Shown: one piece after another, positions 24,395-33,130 of the stretch
Numbering within the stretch: the first letter of the stretch is position 1
Layout: the number at the start of each line of letters is the position of its first letter
Source: Streptococcus oralis
Lineage (GTDB): Bacteria; Bacillota; Bacilli; Lactobacillales; Streptococcaceae
DNA length: 62,104 bases
Direction of reading: 5' to 3'
NCBI RefSeq assembly: GCF_001579175.1
Contig: NZ_KQ970759.1
Location: forward strand, 740,212 to 802,315
Notes under the pieces: model-generated
Told to the model about the DNA's origin: nothing
What the model saw: the letters and a program-made list of their open reading frames with translations, nothing else
Database searches by the model: none
Translations under genes and position numbers: made by a program

Positions 24395-27040
24395 TTAGAT
24401 TTCTTCTTTTTTAATCAATTCTGTACGAATTTCTTGTGGAGCCAATAGTCCTGAATGAACTGGATATGGTCGCTCAAGTAAGTCAAGAATGGTTTGTTGG
24501 TGTTCTGATATGCGCACATTTTCTTGACTCATATTGTAGTAACGGAGAACATATCCTTCTTCATTTTCCGACACTTTAAAGGCTGTTGGGCAAACTTGTG
24601 GTAAGCTGAGTGCCGCATGACTCAAGAGGCTACCAGTCGCTGCAACACTTCCTTCTTGTTTAGCAACCTGAAGGCTAGTGAATGGTGTTTGGAAGGCTTT
24701 GGCACGACGGAAAGCTGAGAAGCGTTCTTGCGCTTGGTGGAATTCAATCGCAAACTCGACTTCAAACTCACGCAAGCACTGAGCCTCTGGCGTTGGGAAG
24801 TAACCCCAGTCACCTAGCTCGCCTGAAGCACGAAGGATGGTCACTGCAATGGTATTGTCCCCAAGGATTTCATACTCGTGCAGTCCTTTATTGGCCACCG
24901 TCACTCCTTTTTCATCATCATAAAGGCTGACAAAGGCTTGTTGGTGTTGTGGATTTTCAGGATTTTCCCAAGAAGCAGCTGGTTTATTTGGTCGTGTCAC
25001 CACCTCATAGATGCTTTCAGAGTCATTGCTTGGACGTGTGTTATGAGTCTTAACCAAGAGACGGATACGGTGGTCCTTGGCTGTGTTAGTAAAGCGAGTC
25101 TTGAAGCGGATTTGTGGATTATCAACAAAGACAGTCATCTCTGTTTCAAGAAGAATACTTGTCAATTCTTCTGAACGCCCAGCTTCACGCGTCATAAACT
25201 CGATGATGCCTCTTTGTTCTGCATCCAGTTTTTCGTCTGCACTTACTGGAATTGTCAATTCATGCTTGAGCAAAATCTTGGCAAAACGAGCTGTATTTTC
25301 CAATACTTCACAGCCTTTTAGTTCTGCGTAGATAGGCTCTGTTCCTTTTGGTTGGAAGTAGATGTACTCATTTCCAATGTCACCACGATCTTCAAAGCGA
25401 ATAACATCTTCATAAGCTTCATGAGTTGTCTTGTCGTAGACCGTGACGTTTTCATCCACACTTACTGTTACAAATGGCGTATCAATCACTCCATTTTGGT
25501 AAATACCGTCACGGCCTTCTTGTTCTCCTTCAAGCAATTGGAAGGTTGTCCAAGAGAGAGGGGCTAGATGAACAGGGACTGTCACGCGCACTTGTCGAGC
25601 GATACGAGCTTGACGGAACTTGTCTTTTGGCAAATCATACTCAAAATTAGCTCCCAGATCTTCGATTTTCGCTTCTACAGCATGTCCTTCCAAGTCTTCG
25701 ACACGGTAGTTTGGCAAGGTCAAGGCTGCCATTTTCTTGTAGCCTTCTGTTGGGTGCAATTCCTTGAAATCACAAATCGCCACATCAATCACTGTGCTGA
25801 CAGTGTCAACCTTGTCATGCAAGCCTGTATTGATGACCGTAAAGAGATGGTCGCTTTGAGCTTCCTGAGTTGCAATTTTACCCTTCCACTCGTTGAGAAG
25901 ATTGGTCTTAACGAAGTTTCCGACTTGGTTGACCTTGGCAAAACGTGTCTCCATCTCGTAGTGAACTTCGTCAATACTACAGCCACAGATACTATCATGG
26001 GGCGCATTTTGTAGAAGGACTTTCCAAGCATAGGTCAACTGGTCCTTGTGGTTATGTCCGCCAGTGATGACCGTCAATGGTTCCACCACTTGTTCTAGCA
26101 GGTTGCTATTTTCTTGGAAAGCTTGTTTGAGGTAAATACGGGATGAAGAAGTGTTGGCAAGTGTGTACCAACCATCTGTTTCCTGACTGGTCAACTCACC
26201 TGTAACCGTAGATAGTTGCTCCGGCAGAGCACTTTCTACTGCGTGGATATAGTCATCAAATGAACTATGCACAAAGGTCACATCTGGGAAGAGTTCATTT
26301 GCCACACGAATGGCTTCACTCAGATTTCGCTGTACAGGCTGGTGGTCACATCCATTCATCATCAACCATTGGTTGGTCGAAGCGTAGTCACGCACGTCTG
26401 CCAATTTTTGTTTCCAGAAGGTCAAGGCCTCGTCTTTATCCACTGGAATTTCATTCCCATTACTGTACCAGTTGGCAAAGAGGATACCGAGGACACGACT
26501 TCCGTCCGCACCCTGCCAGTACATTTCTGAAAACTGAGAAGTAAACTGCTCATCTTCGAGGACTTGGTTGTCAAATCCAATCGGCTTGACACCACGGCCA
26601 AAGGCTGCCACGTGAATGCCTGATTTTTGAAGGATTTGAGGAGCCTGCCCCATATTTCCAAAGGTATCTGGGAAGTAACCAACCTGGGTTGATTTGCCCC
26701 ATTTTGCACATTCTGCTTGACCTATCAAGGTATTGCGAACATTGGCTTCGCTGGAAATCAAGTAGTCATCCTGCAAGATGTAAAAGGGACCAATTTTGAG
26801 TTTGCCTTGGTCGATGTAACCTTGGACTTTGTCGCGATTTTCAGGACGAATTTCCAAGTAGTCATCAAGGACAATGGTTTGACCATCCAAGTGGAAGCTC
26901 TTGAACTCAGGATCATTTTCAAAAAGGTCAAAAAGATTATCAAATAACTCCACCAACTGCATACGGTGGCTTTCAAAAGGCAAGTACCACTCACGGTCCC
27001 AGTGACTGTGTGAGATAATATGTACAACAACATTTTCCAT
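24395..27040 (-). CDS. GH38 alpha-mannosidase
   Basis: An 881-aa cytoplasmic alpha-mannosidase. The N-terminal catalytic domain carries the zinc site HSHWDREW (residues 11-18) and the nucleophile Asp in GYFPDTFGNMGQAPQI (about residue 135). The HNHKDQ and HDSICGCSIDEVH segments follow, and the C-terminal half is the beta-rich GH38 tail. The pneumococcal homologue (SP_2143) acts on alpha-1,3-mannosyl linkages of N-glycans (literature recall). I start at 27040 (MENVVVHIISHSHWDREW) with GAGG 11 nt upstream; five extra codons are possible. It is the second gene of the GH125-GH38-ROK-GH20 operon. Confidence 0.93.
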   Translation of the reverse strand: MENVVVHIISHSHWDREWYLPFESHRMQLVELFDNLFDLFENDPEFKSFHLDGQTIVLDDYLEIRPENRDKVQGYIDQGKLKIGPFYILQDDYLISSEANVRNTLIGQAECAKWGKSTQVGYFPDTFGNMGQAPQILQKSGIHVAAFGRGVKPIGFDNQVLEDEQFTSQFSEMYWQGADGSRVLGILFANWYSNGNEIPVDKDEALTFWKQKLADVRDYASTNQWLMMNGCDHQPVQRNLSEAIRVANELFPDVTFVHSSFDDYIHAVESALPEQLSTVTGELTSQETDGWYTLANTSSSRIYLKQAFQENSNLLEQVVEPLTVITGGHNHKDQLTYAWKVLLQNAPHDSICGCSIDEVHYEMETRFAKVNQVGNFVKTNLLNEWKGKIATQEAQSDHLFTVINTGLHDKVDTVSTVIDVAICDFKELHPTEGYKKMAALTLPNYRVEDLEGHAVEAKIEDLGANFEYDLPKDKFRQARIARQVRVTVPVHLAPLSWTTFQLLEGEQEGRDGIYQNGVIDTPFVTVSVDENVTVYDKTTHEAYEDVIRFEDRGDIGNEYIYFQPKGTEPIYAELKGCEVLENTARFAKILLKHELTIPVSADEKLDAEQRGIIEFMTREAGRSEELTSILLETEMTVFVDNPQIRFKTRFTNTAKDHRIRLLVKTHNTRPSNDSESIYEVVTRPNKPAASWENPENPQHQQAFVSLYDDEKGVTVANKGLHEYEILGDNTIAVTILRASGELGDWGYFPTPEAQCLREFEVEFAIEFHQAQERFSAFRRAKAFQTPFTSLQVAKQEGSVAATGSLLSHAALSLPQVCPTAFKVSENEEGYVLRYYNMSQENVRISEHQQTILDLLERPYPVHSGLLAPQEIRTELIKKEEI

Positions 27041-27127
27041 GAAGTAAAACCTCATTCTAAATTAAATTTTTAACGTTTTAAATGTGAATTTGTGATTCTT
27101 TGCAAGAACCTATTGAGCTAAGGCTCA

Positions 27128-28408
27128 TTAGCGAATACCCAGGTAATCCAAGACTAACTCACAGAACATCATGTTGGCCCATGAGAACCATTCGCGAGAG
27201 TAGAGCGTTGGATCATCTACGTGGAAGCTTTCGTGCATGACACCTGTGCCACCATCGCAGGCAACGAGCTGATCGAGCAAGAATTTCTTCTCCGCCTTAT
27301 CTCTTGTTGTCAAGCCTTGGATAGAAAGGGCGATTGGCCAGATATAGCGGTAGAAGGTATGAGAACTTCCGAGACCGCTAGCGTATTCTCCTTGGTAGAA
27401 GTATGGATTTTCAGGGCTCAAAATGGTCCGACGAGTTGCTTGGTAAACCTCATCGTCAATCGCACAATAACCAAGATAAGGCGCAGCCAGCAGACTCGGT
27501 ACATTTGGATCATCCATGATGCTAGCATTTCCTAGACCATCCACTTCAAAGGCGTAAATCTTTTCACCCTTGCTATTGGTGGTGTAGGCATAGTTTTCGA
27601 TCCCTTCTTGGATCTCTGCTTGCAGACGTTTAGCGTCTGCGATGACACTCTCGCTATCAGCTAGATTCAATTCTGCAAAGATTTCTTGCACATACCCCAA
27701 GACAACGACTGCAAACATATTGGATGGAATCAAATAGCTATACTGACAGCAGTCATCACTTGGTCGGAAGGCTGACCAGGTCATACCTGTCACTGCAAAA
27801 TCAGGTCCAAAACCATTATTTACCAAGGTATCTTCTTTTCGATCTGTGTCGCGGACAAAACGATAAGGAGAGTTGTTGTGATCTTGCTCTACCGTCCAGA
27901 GATGAAGGATTTCCTTGGTTGCTGTGACAAAAATTTCATCAAACTGGCTGGTTTCCCCTGTTTCTTTCCAAAGGAGATAAGCCAGCTGCAAAGGATAGCA
28001 AAGCGAGTCCACCTCATACTTGCGTTCCCAGATCCAGCCGTTAAGATCTGTGTGGTCAGTCTCGTGGTGGCCCTTCCAGTTCTCCTCAATGTTAAAGGAA
28101 TTGGCATAAGGATCCTTGAGTACCAAGGTCATCTGGCGCTTGACCAAACCTGCAATGGTCTGACGCAGAAGGGCATCTCTTTTAGCCACATGAAGATAGG
28201 GTCTGAGTTGGGCCGTCGAGTCACGAAGCCACATAGCAGGAATGTCTCCTGTGAGCACAAAAGTTGAACCATCTTCTAGGATCTCAACCGTATTGTCCAA
28301 GGTGTCGGTATAGCAACGTTCAAAGACATCCACCCACTCCGGATGGTCCTTGGCACGCTCTGCTACTTCATCCAGCCACTCTCTGACGATTTCTTTAGAA
28401 TAAACCAT
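27128..28408 (-). CDS. GH125 exo-alpha-1,6-mannosidase
   Basis: A 426-aa (alpha/alpha)6-barrel enzyme of family GH125: IPAMWLRDSTAQLRPYLHVA, the NSPYRFVRDTDRKEDTLVNNGFGPDFAVTGMTWSAFRPSDDC segment and VMHESFHVDDPTLYSREWFSWANM are diagnostic, and the latter two contain acidic residues that serve in catalysis. The family cleaves non-reducing alpha-1,6-mannose. The start at 28408 (MVYSKEIVREWLDE) gives the usual length; a 24-codon upstream extension is not conserved in character. AGAGG lies 11 nt before the ATG. It is the first gene of the operon, divergent from GH92. Confidence 0.92.
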   Translation of the reverse strand: MVYSKEIVREWLDEVAERAKDHPEWVDVFERCYTDTLDNTVEILEDGSTFVLTGDIPAMWLRDSTAQLRPYLHVAKRDALLRQTIAGLVKRQMTLVLKDPYANSFNIEENWKGHHETDHTDLNGWIWERKYEVDSLCYPLQLAYLLWKETGETSQFDEIFVTATKEILHLWTVEQDHNNSPYRFVRDTDRKEDTLVNNGFGPDFAVTGMTWSAFRPSDDCCQYSYLIPSNMFAVVVLGYVQEIFAELNLADSESVIADAKRLQAEIQEGIENYAYTTNSKGEKIYAFEVDGLGNASIMDDPNVPSLLAAPYLGYCAIDDEVYQATRRTILSPENPYFYQGEYASGLGSSHTFYRYIWPIALSIQGLTTRDKAEKKFLLDQLVACDGGTGVMHESFHVDDPTLYSREWFSWANMMFCELVLDYLGIR

Positions 28409-28544
28409 TTTAAATTTTACCTCTTTCAAACAAGTTTCATGTTCAGTATATAGTTTTTGAGACAGAAAATACATACACAAATGATAGTCATTTTTCTACA
28501 AAATTGCTTACTTTCGAACTCCATATCTAAAGGTCTCATTTTTC

Positions 28545-28553
28545 TGATATAAT
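28545..28553 (+). promoter_or_regulatory. Extended -10 promoter of the GH92 gene
   Basis: TG-A-TATAAT ending 26 nt before the GH92 ATG; no recognisable -35. The 171-bp divergent region between GH125 and GH92 holds no cre box that I can find, in contrast to the importer promoter. Confidence 0.6.
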
Positions 28554-28579
28554 GTAGAAAAACAGCTAAAGGAAAGACT

Positions 28580-30664
28580 ATGAAACCACTACTTGAAACC
28601 ATCGATACCCGCTTTGGGACTGCTAGCAAGCATGCCTTTTCTCGAGGAAATACCCTACCCTACACGGGCGTTCCTTTTGGGATGAATTATTTTGTGCTTC
28701 AGACCAGTGACCAGGAGGGTTCTTGGTTTTTCGATCCGCATCTGCCCATATTTCAGGGAATTCGCTTAACCCACCAGCCCAGTCCTTGGATTGGCGACTA
28801 CTCTTGGCTCCTTCTGACACCTGTTACAGGCCAGCTAGGTGGAGACAGCCTCTTCCATCGTCAGTCTTCCTATGACCTAGACAAGGCCTCCTTCCAGCCT
28901 CATTATATGAAGATTTTCTCCCTGCGCTATCAGATTGAAACCCAGCTCACACCGACTTGCTATGGCGCTTCTATGCGCCTAGAGCAAAAGCAAGGCAAAG
29001 CCCTCGCCCTCTATCTTCACGCAAAAGATGAACTGACAGTGGAGCAGGTAGATAAGCGGACTCTGTCCCTCAGACAAGAAGGCAAAACAGAGACCAATAA
29101 AAATCCGCTGATACTCTTCACCGCCCTACAAATAAATACGGAGATTCTTGCTGTCAGCCAAGAAAGCAGAGACTGGCGAATTGACCTCGCAGACAGTCAT
29201 GCTGAGATTCAACTAGCGACTTCTTTCATCTCTCCTTCTCAAGCGCTGCTTAATCTACCTCAAACGGACTTTGATAGCTGTAAAGCAAGTGCGAAAGCGA
29301 ACTGGGAAAATCTCCTCCACCGTTTTGATATCGTGGAGACAGGGGAAACCGACCGAACCTTTTTTGACCACTGCCTCTACAGACTCTTCCTCTTCCCACA
29401 GACATTTTATGAGGTGAACGAGTCAGGGCAAGCCATCCACATGGATTTGTCTACTGGTACTGTCAAGCCCGGTGTCCTCTTTAGCAACAATGGTTTCTGG
29501 GATACCTTCCGCACCACCTTCCCTCTCTTTGCCCTTATTATACCAGAACACTATCACCGCTTTCTAGAAGGTTTCCTCAATAGCTACCGCGATACTGGAT
29601 TCCTGCCTAAATGGCTGGCTCCAGATGAACGTGGTATGATGCCTGGTACTCTATTGGACGGCATTATCTCAGATAGCGCCTGCAAGGAAATGGCTCCCGA
29701 CTTGGAAGAGGAACTCCTCCAAGCCATGCTGGAGACAGCCACCAAGTCCGACCCTCTTGGCATCAACGGTCGCCACGGTTTAGCTCAATACCAAGAATTA
29801 GGTTATCTCTCTACTGACCACCACGAAAGCGTCAGCCACACCCTAGACTACGCCTATAGTGATTTTTGCATCGCCAGCTGTGCCGAAAAACAAGGTCAGA
29901 ATGACATCGCCCAGACTTATAAGGCCGCATCGCAGAATTTCCGTCATCTCTTTGACTCTGAGACGGGCTACATGCGAGCGCGAGACAACCAAGGCAACTT
30001 CCGACCTGACTTCTCTCCTTACAGTTGGGGACGAGACTACGCCGAATGTTCTGCCATTCAAGCGACTTTGGGCGTTCTACACGACATCCCTAGCTTAATC
30101 CAACTGATGGGTGGAAAAGGAACCTTTAGCCACTACCTTTTGAAAGCCTGTCAGGATGCTCCTCTCTTTGAAACGACTGGCTATGGTTATGAGATTCACG
30201 AGATGAGCGAGATGGCTACTGCTCCTTTTGGACAAGTCGCCATTTCCAACCAACCTAGTTTCCATATCCCTTATCTCTTCCGCTACAGTAACTATCCTGA
30301 ATACACTAGCCTTCTCATCAAGACGCTACGTCAGAAGACCTTCAAACCAAGCTGGGATGCCTATCCTGGCGATGAGGACAACGGCAGTCTCTCTGCTTGG
30401 TACATCTGGTCGGCTCTTGGATTCTATCCAACCTGTCCAGGCAAACCAAGCTACGACCTCGGAATTCCCCTCTTTGACCATCTGCGTGTCTACCTAGCTA
30501 AGGAAAATAAATGGCTAGATATCCATGCTGAGCAAAACTACAGCCATTTTAACTTTGTCAAAGAGTGTCGATTGGACAAGACCCCTGTATCTAGCATCCA
30601 ACACCAAGACCTCTTGAAAACTGAGCAACTGACCTTCACCCTCAGCTGGCTACCAAATCACTAA
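28580..30664 (+). CDS. GH92 alpha-1,2-mannosidase
   Basis: A 694-aa calcium-dependent exo-mannosidase. The N-terminal beta domain (TRFGTASKHAFSRGNTLPYTGVPFGM) is followed by an (alpha/alpha)6 domain. The family signature GDEDNGSLSAWYIWSALGFYP near residue 600 carries the Asp pair used as general base, and the preceding YGYEIHEMSEMATAPFGQ segment contains the acid region. No signal peptide is present, in contrast with many Bacteroides GH92 enzymes. It is transcribed alone, divergent from GH125 and convergent with GH29. Role: trimming alpha-1,2-mannose from imported high-mannose fragments. Confidence 0.93.
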   Translation: MKPLLETIDTRFGTASKHAFSRGNTLPYTGVPFGMNYFVLQTSDQEGSWFFDPHLPIFQGIRLTHQPSPWIGDYSWLLLTPVTGQLGGDSLFHRQSSYDLDKASFQPHYMKIFSLRYQIETQLTPTCYGASMRLEQKQGKALALYLHAKDELTVEQVDKRTLSLRQEGKTETNKNPLILFTALQINTEILAVSQESRDWRIDLADSHAEIQLATSFISPSQALLNLPQTDFDSCKASAKANWENLLHRFDIVETGETDRTFFDHCLYRLFLFPQTFYEVNESGQAIHMDLSTGTVKPGVLFSNNGFWDTFRTTFPLFALIIPEHYHRFLEGFLNSYRDTGFLPKWLAPDERGMMPGTLLDGIISDSACKEMAPDLEEELLQAMLETATKSDPLGINGRHGLAQYQELGYLSTDHHESVSHTLDYAYSDFCIASCAEKQGQNDIAQTYKAASQNFRHLFDSETGYMRARDNQGNFRPDFSPYSWGRDYAECSAIQATLGVLHDIPSLIQLMGGKGTFSHYLLKACQDAPLFETTGYGYEIHEMSEMATAPFGQVAISNQPSFHIPYLFRYSNYPEYTSLLIKTLRQKTFKPSWDAYPGDEDNGSLSAWYIWSALGFYPTCPGKPSYDLGIPLFDHLRVYLAKENKWLDIHAEQNYSHFNFVKECRLDKTPVSSIQHQDLLKTEQLTFTLSWLPNH

Positions 30665-30669
30665 TAACC

Positions 30670-30702
30670 AAAAGAACCTTTGCATCGCGCAAAGGTTCTT
30701 TT
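30670..30702. terminator. Shared terminator of GH92 and GH29 genes
   Basis: A 14-bp perfect stem (AAAAGAACCTTTGC / GCAAAGGTTCTTTT) with a 5-nt loop, only 6 nt past the GH92 stop. Its right arm overlaps the first two bases of the GH29 stop codon. Confidence 0.9.
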
Positions 30703-32380
30703 ATGAAACTTGGACTTGAAGTTGATCTACAAGCTGACCACCCACCATTAGATTCAGATAGAAATCCAAGGTTTTATCTCCTGCGAAATACAAGGTTGGA
30801 AGCGTCAATCTTTTTTCAGTCTCGCCAACTTGAAACGCAAGGACTTGAATCTCATCCTGATAAGCGACACCATGCACACCCGTCCCTGGTTGAATCGAAA
30901 TCTTAGCTTCTAAAGGACCACTACATTCTCTGCGCTTAACTGTAAAATAGGCATCTTCTCCCTTGATCACAGCGAGACTTTTTTCTGAAAACTCCAGTTG
31001 CTGAACAGCTTCTTTTTTTGACAAGCTAGGTGTTTTATAAAGTGAAATTTTAGTTAATACTGGCAAATCCTGTGCCTCTGTGATGATGACACGCACCTTC
31101 TGAGCCTCTACCATGGATCCTCGCAAAAGGCGTTTATAGCCCACTGTAAATCCTGATCCAAACTCCTGCCAGGCACCATCCAATTCTACCTGAACATGGA
31201 AAGCAGCGATGCGTTGCCCTAGTTTCAAATCTTCTCTCAGCTCGATTACATCAAAAGTTTTAGGAATTCCTAAATCAATCTCTAACTGAATTGGCAGTTC
31301 TGCATCACTTGCCCAAGAACTAGTCTCCAGTCCATCTGTCAGATGATGACAAGCAAAGTCTTCTGATAGAGCCGGACCAGATACCTTGCTTCCCAGAGCC
31401 AAATCTTCTTTATAGAGTTCGTCACGGTAGGCCCTAAATTCATACAATCGCTGGATATCCCTTTCATCAAAGAGACCATCTTGGTTTGGAGGAATATTGA
31501 GCAAGAGAGGGGTTCCCCGCCCCACTGAGTGAAAGTAGATTTCGACCAATTCCTCAAGAGACTTGGGATCCTGATCCTCATGGTAAAACCAACCCGGCCG
31601 AAGGGAAACATCTGCCTCACCGATTGAAAACAACGTACCCGAGGGATCACCGTGCTGTAAATAATCTAATGCAGCCTCTGTCCCCAACTGATCGGGCTTG
31701 ACTTTTTGCCACAAGGGATCCCCTGCATAGCCCCGTTCATTGCCAATCCAGCGAATACTAGTTGCCTCAGTTGAGAAAATCAAACAATCGCCCTGCAAGT
31801 CACGAATGGTTTCAAACCAAGTCTCAAACTCATAGTTGACCTGCTGGGCCCCTTCCCCTCGAGCACCATCCATCCAAACCTCAGTGAACTTACCGGCATT
31901 CCCATAGGCAGGATTTGACAAGATTTCCTTCAATTGAGCCAGATAGTAAGCATTGTAGTCCGCTTCTCGGTCCACATGATAAAGGGGACTATGGGCATCC
32001 CAAGGAGATAAATAAACTCCCATATCCATGTCAAACTCAGTTGCAGCTTGGGAAACTTCAAGGAGCAAGTCCCCCTTTCCATACCTCCAAGGGCTAGCCT
32101 TGACCGAGTAGTCTGTATAAGCGGTCGGGTAGAGGACAAAACCATCATGGTGCTTGACCACCAAAATCAGCTTTTTAAAACCCGTTTCTTTGAGCACCCG
32201 AACCCACTCACGCGCATCCAACTTGGTCGGGTTAAAGCGCTCAGGCTCCTCCTGACCTGTTCCCCATTCCTGGTCATAAAAGGTATTGGGGCCAAAATGG
32301 ATGAAGGCAGCTAGTTCATCTCCCAGATAAGCTAGCTGGACCTGACTTGGTAATGGTCCATGCGGTTTTATTTTTGTCAT
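30701..32380 (-). CDS. GH29 alpha-L-fucosidase
   Basis: A 559-aa cytoplasmic fucosidase. The catalytic barrel includes AAFIHFGPNTF, the KHHDGFVLYPTAYTDYSV segment (typical GH29) and the nucleophile Asp in EVWMDGARGEG (about residue 171). The C-terminal 200 residues form a beta-sandwich (F5/8-type-like ELREDLKLGQRIAAFHVQVELDG). It fits the pneumococcal SP_2146 product, reported to act on alpha-1,3/1,4-linked fucose. The start is ATG 32380 or the adjoining ATG 32383; a 17-codon longer frame begins in the DnaA-box region and is unlikely. It is monocistronic. Confidence 0.9.
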   Translation of the reverse strand: MTKIKPHGPLPSQVQLAYLGDELAAFIHFGPNTFYDQEWGTGQEEPERFNPTKLDAREWVRVLKETGFKKLILVVKHHDGFVLYPTAYTDYSVKASPWRYGKGDLLLEVSQAATEFDMDMGVYLSPWDAHSPLYHVDREADYNAYYLAQLKEILSNPAYGNAGKFTEVWMDGARGEGAQQVNYEFETWFETIRDLQGDCLIFSTEATSIRWIGNERGYAGDPLWQKVKPDQLGTEAALDYLQHGDPSGTLFSIGEADVSLRPGWFYHEDQDPKSLEELVEIYFHSVGRGTPLLLNIPPNQDGLFDERDIQRLYEFRAYRDELYKEDLALGSKVSGPALSEDFACHHLTDGLETSSWASDAELPIQLEIDLGIPKTFDVIELREDLKLGQRIAAFHVQVELDGAWQEFGSGFTVGYKRLLRGSMVEAQKVRVIITEAQDLPVLTKISLYKTPSLSKKEAVQQLEFSEKSLAVIKGEDAYFTVKRRECSGPLEAKISIQPGTGVHGVAYQDEIQVLAFQVGETEKRLTLPTLYFAGDKTLDFYLNLMVGGQLVDQLQVQVS

Positions 32381-32423
32381 CATCTCATATCTCTTTCTCT
32401 GATTATTTCTCTTGTTTCCAAAG

Positions 32424-32444
32424 TTATCCACAGGTTGTGGATAA
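32424..32444. promoter_or_regulatory. DnaA-box pair 1
   Basis: TTATCCACA at 32424-32432 and its exact inverse TGTGGATAA at 32436-32444, separated by 3 bp. Both match the consensus DnaA box perfectly. Confidence 0.7.
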
Positions 32445-32632
32445 GAAAACCTGCCTAAAAATTAACTTTCCCAAACACCAGCTCTTAGATTTTGAAACTG
32501 TCACCCTCAGGCAGCCTGCTCAAATCCCCACTGCGATACGATTTCTACTAGAAAACTAGCTCGTTACTAGTTGCCGATACTATTCTCAAGATACCTCTAG
32601 GCTACTAGCTGAATGTCCTGCTCTCCCCAGAC

Positions 32633-32653
32633 TTATCCACAACTTGTGAATAA
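32633..32653. promoter_or_regulatory. DnaA-box pair 2
   Basis: TTATCCACA at 32633-32641 and inverse TGTGAATAA (TTATTCACA) at 32645-32653, again 3 bp apart and in the same head-to-head arrangement, 209 bp from pair 1 centre to centre. Confidence 0.65.
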
Positions 32654-33045
32654 CCCATTCTTCCTAGTTGTTACCTCGTTGACTATAACAAAAAATCTAG
32701 GTAGCGTCAATAAGATAAGGCTGTCTTCCTAAATACTCGGAAAAGATTCTATAATTTGTACAATATACATTCTTAACAGAGTGGCTAAAAGGCTTTTCAG
32801 ATAGATTTCATATAATTTACTAACATCCTTTCAAAGCATCCTTATCAAGAACGCCCATTAAATCTACATATAAAAGTATCTTTTTCGATTAGAGAAAGGA
32901 AATTTAATATAAATCTTTAAAAAATTTTTTATCTTTTTTATTGTATATTTATCTATTTACTCCTTCTTTTTCCTCCCCTGTTGTATATTAACAGAAAACA
33001 CTATAAAAACCATATTTTGTCGAAATTTTCTCTATATTTTCGTCC

Positions 33046-33093
33046 TTGACAAGCATTATTGTTTGTGTTATAACGAACATGTAAGCGGTATCA
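33046..33093 (+). promoter_or_regulatory. arcA promoter with perfect cre box
   Basis: TTGACA (33046-33051), 17-bp spacer, TATAAC (33069-33074), then ATGTAAGCGGTATCA (33079-33093), which fits all 15 cre consensus positions and overlaps the transcription start. CcpA repression of the ADI operon on glucose is the expected effect. Confidence 0.82.
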
Positions 33094-33130
33094 AAAAGTA
33101 TCGAAGCAAAATTTTAAAGGAGGAAACCAC

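Larger units (their letters stand above)
32381..33130. other. 750-bp GH29-arcA intergenic region with DnaA boxes and arc promoter
   Basis: No coding frame is seen. It contains two pairs of inverted DnaA boxes (32424-32444 and 32633-32653), an AACTAG / CTAGTT inverted repeat near 32552, two copies of TTGTATATT 40 bp apart (32941 and 32981; possible ArgR half-sites, weak), and the arcA promoter with a cre box. The long AT-rich middle (32700-33000) is otherwise unexplained. Confidence 0.65.

Noticed and set aside
32347..32559. Plus-strand frame across the first DnaA-box pair
   Set aside because: No ribosome site, ordinary noncoding composition and no recognisable protein features.
32424..32653. 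Replication origin
   Set aside because: DnaA boxes are present, but there is no dnaA, dnaN or rpmH nearby, the number of boxes is low, and no clear unwinding element follows.
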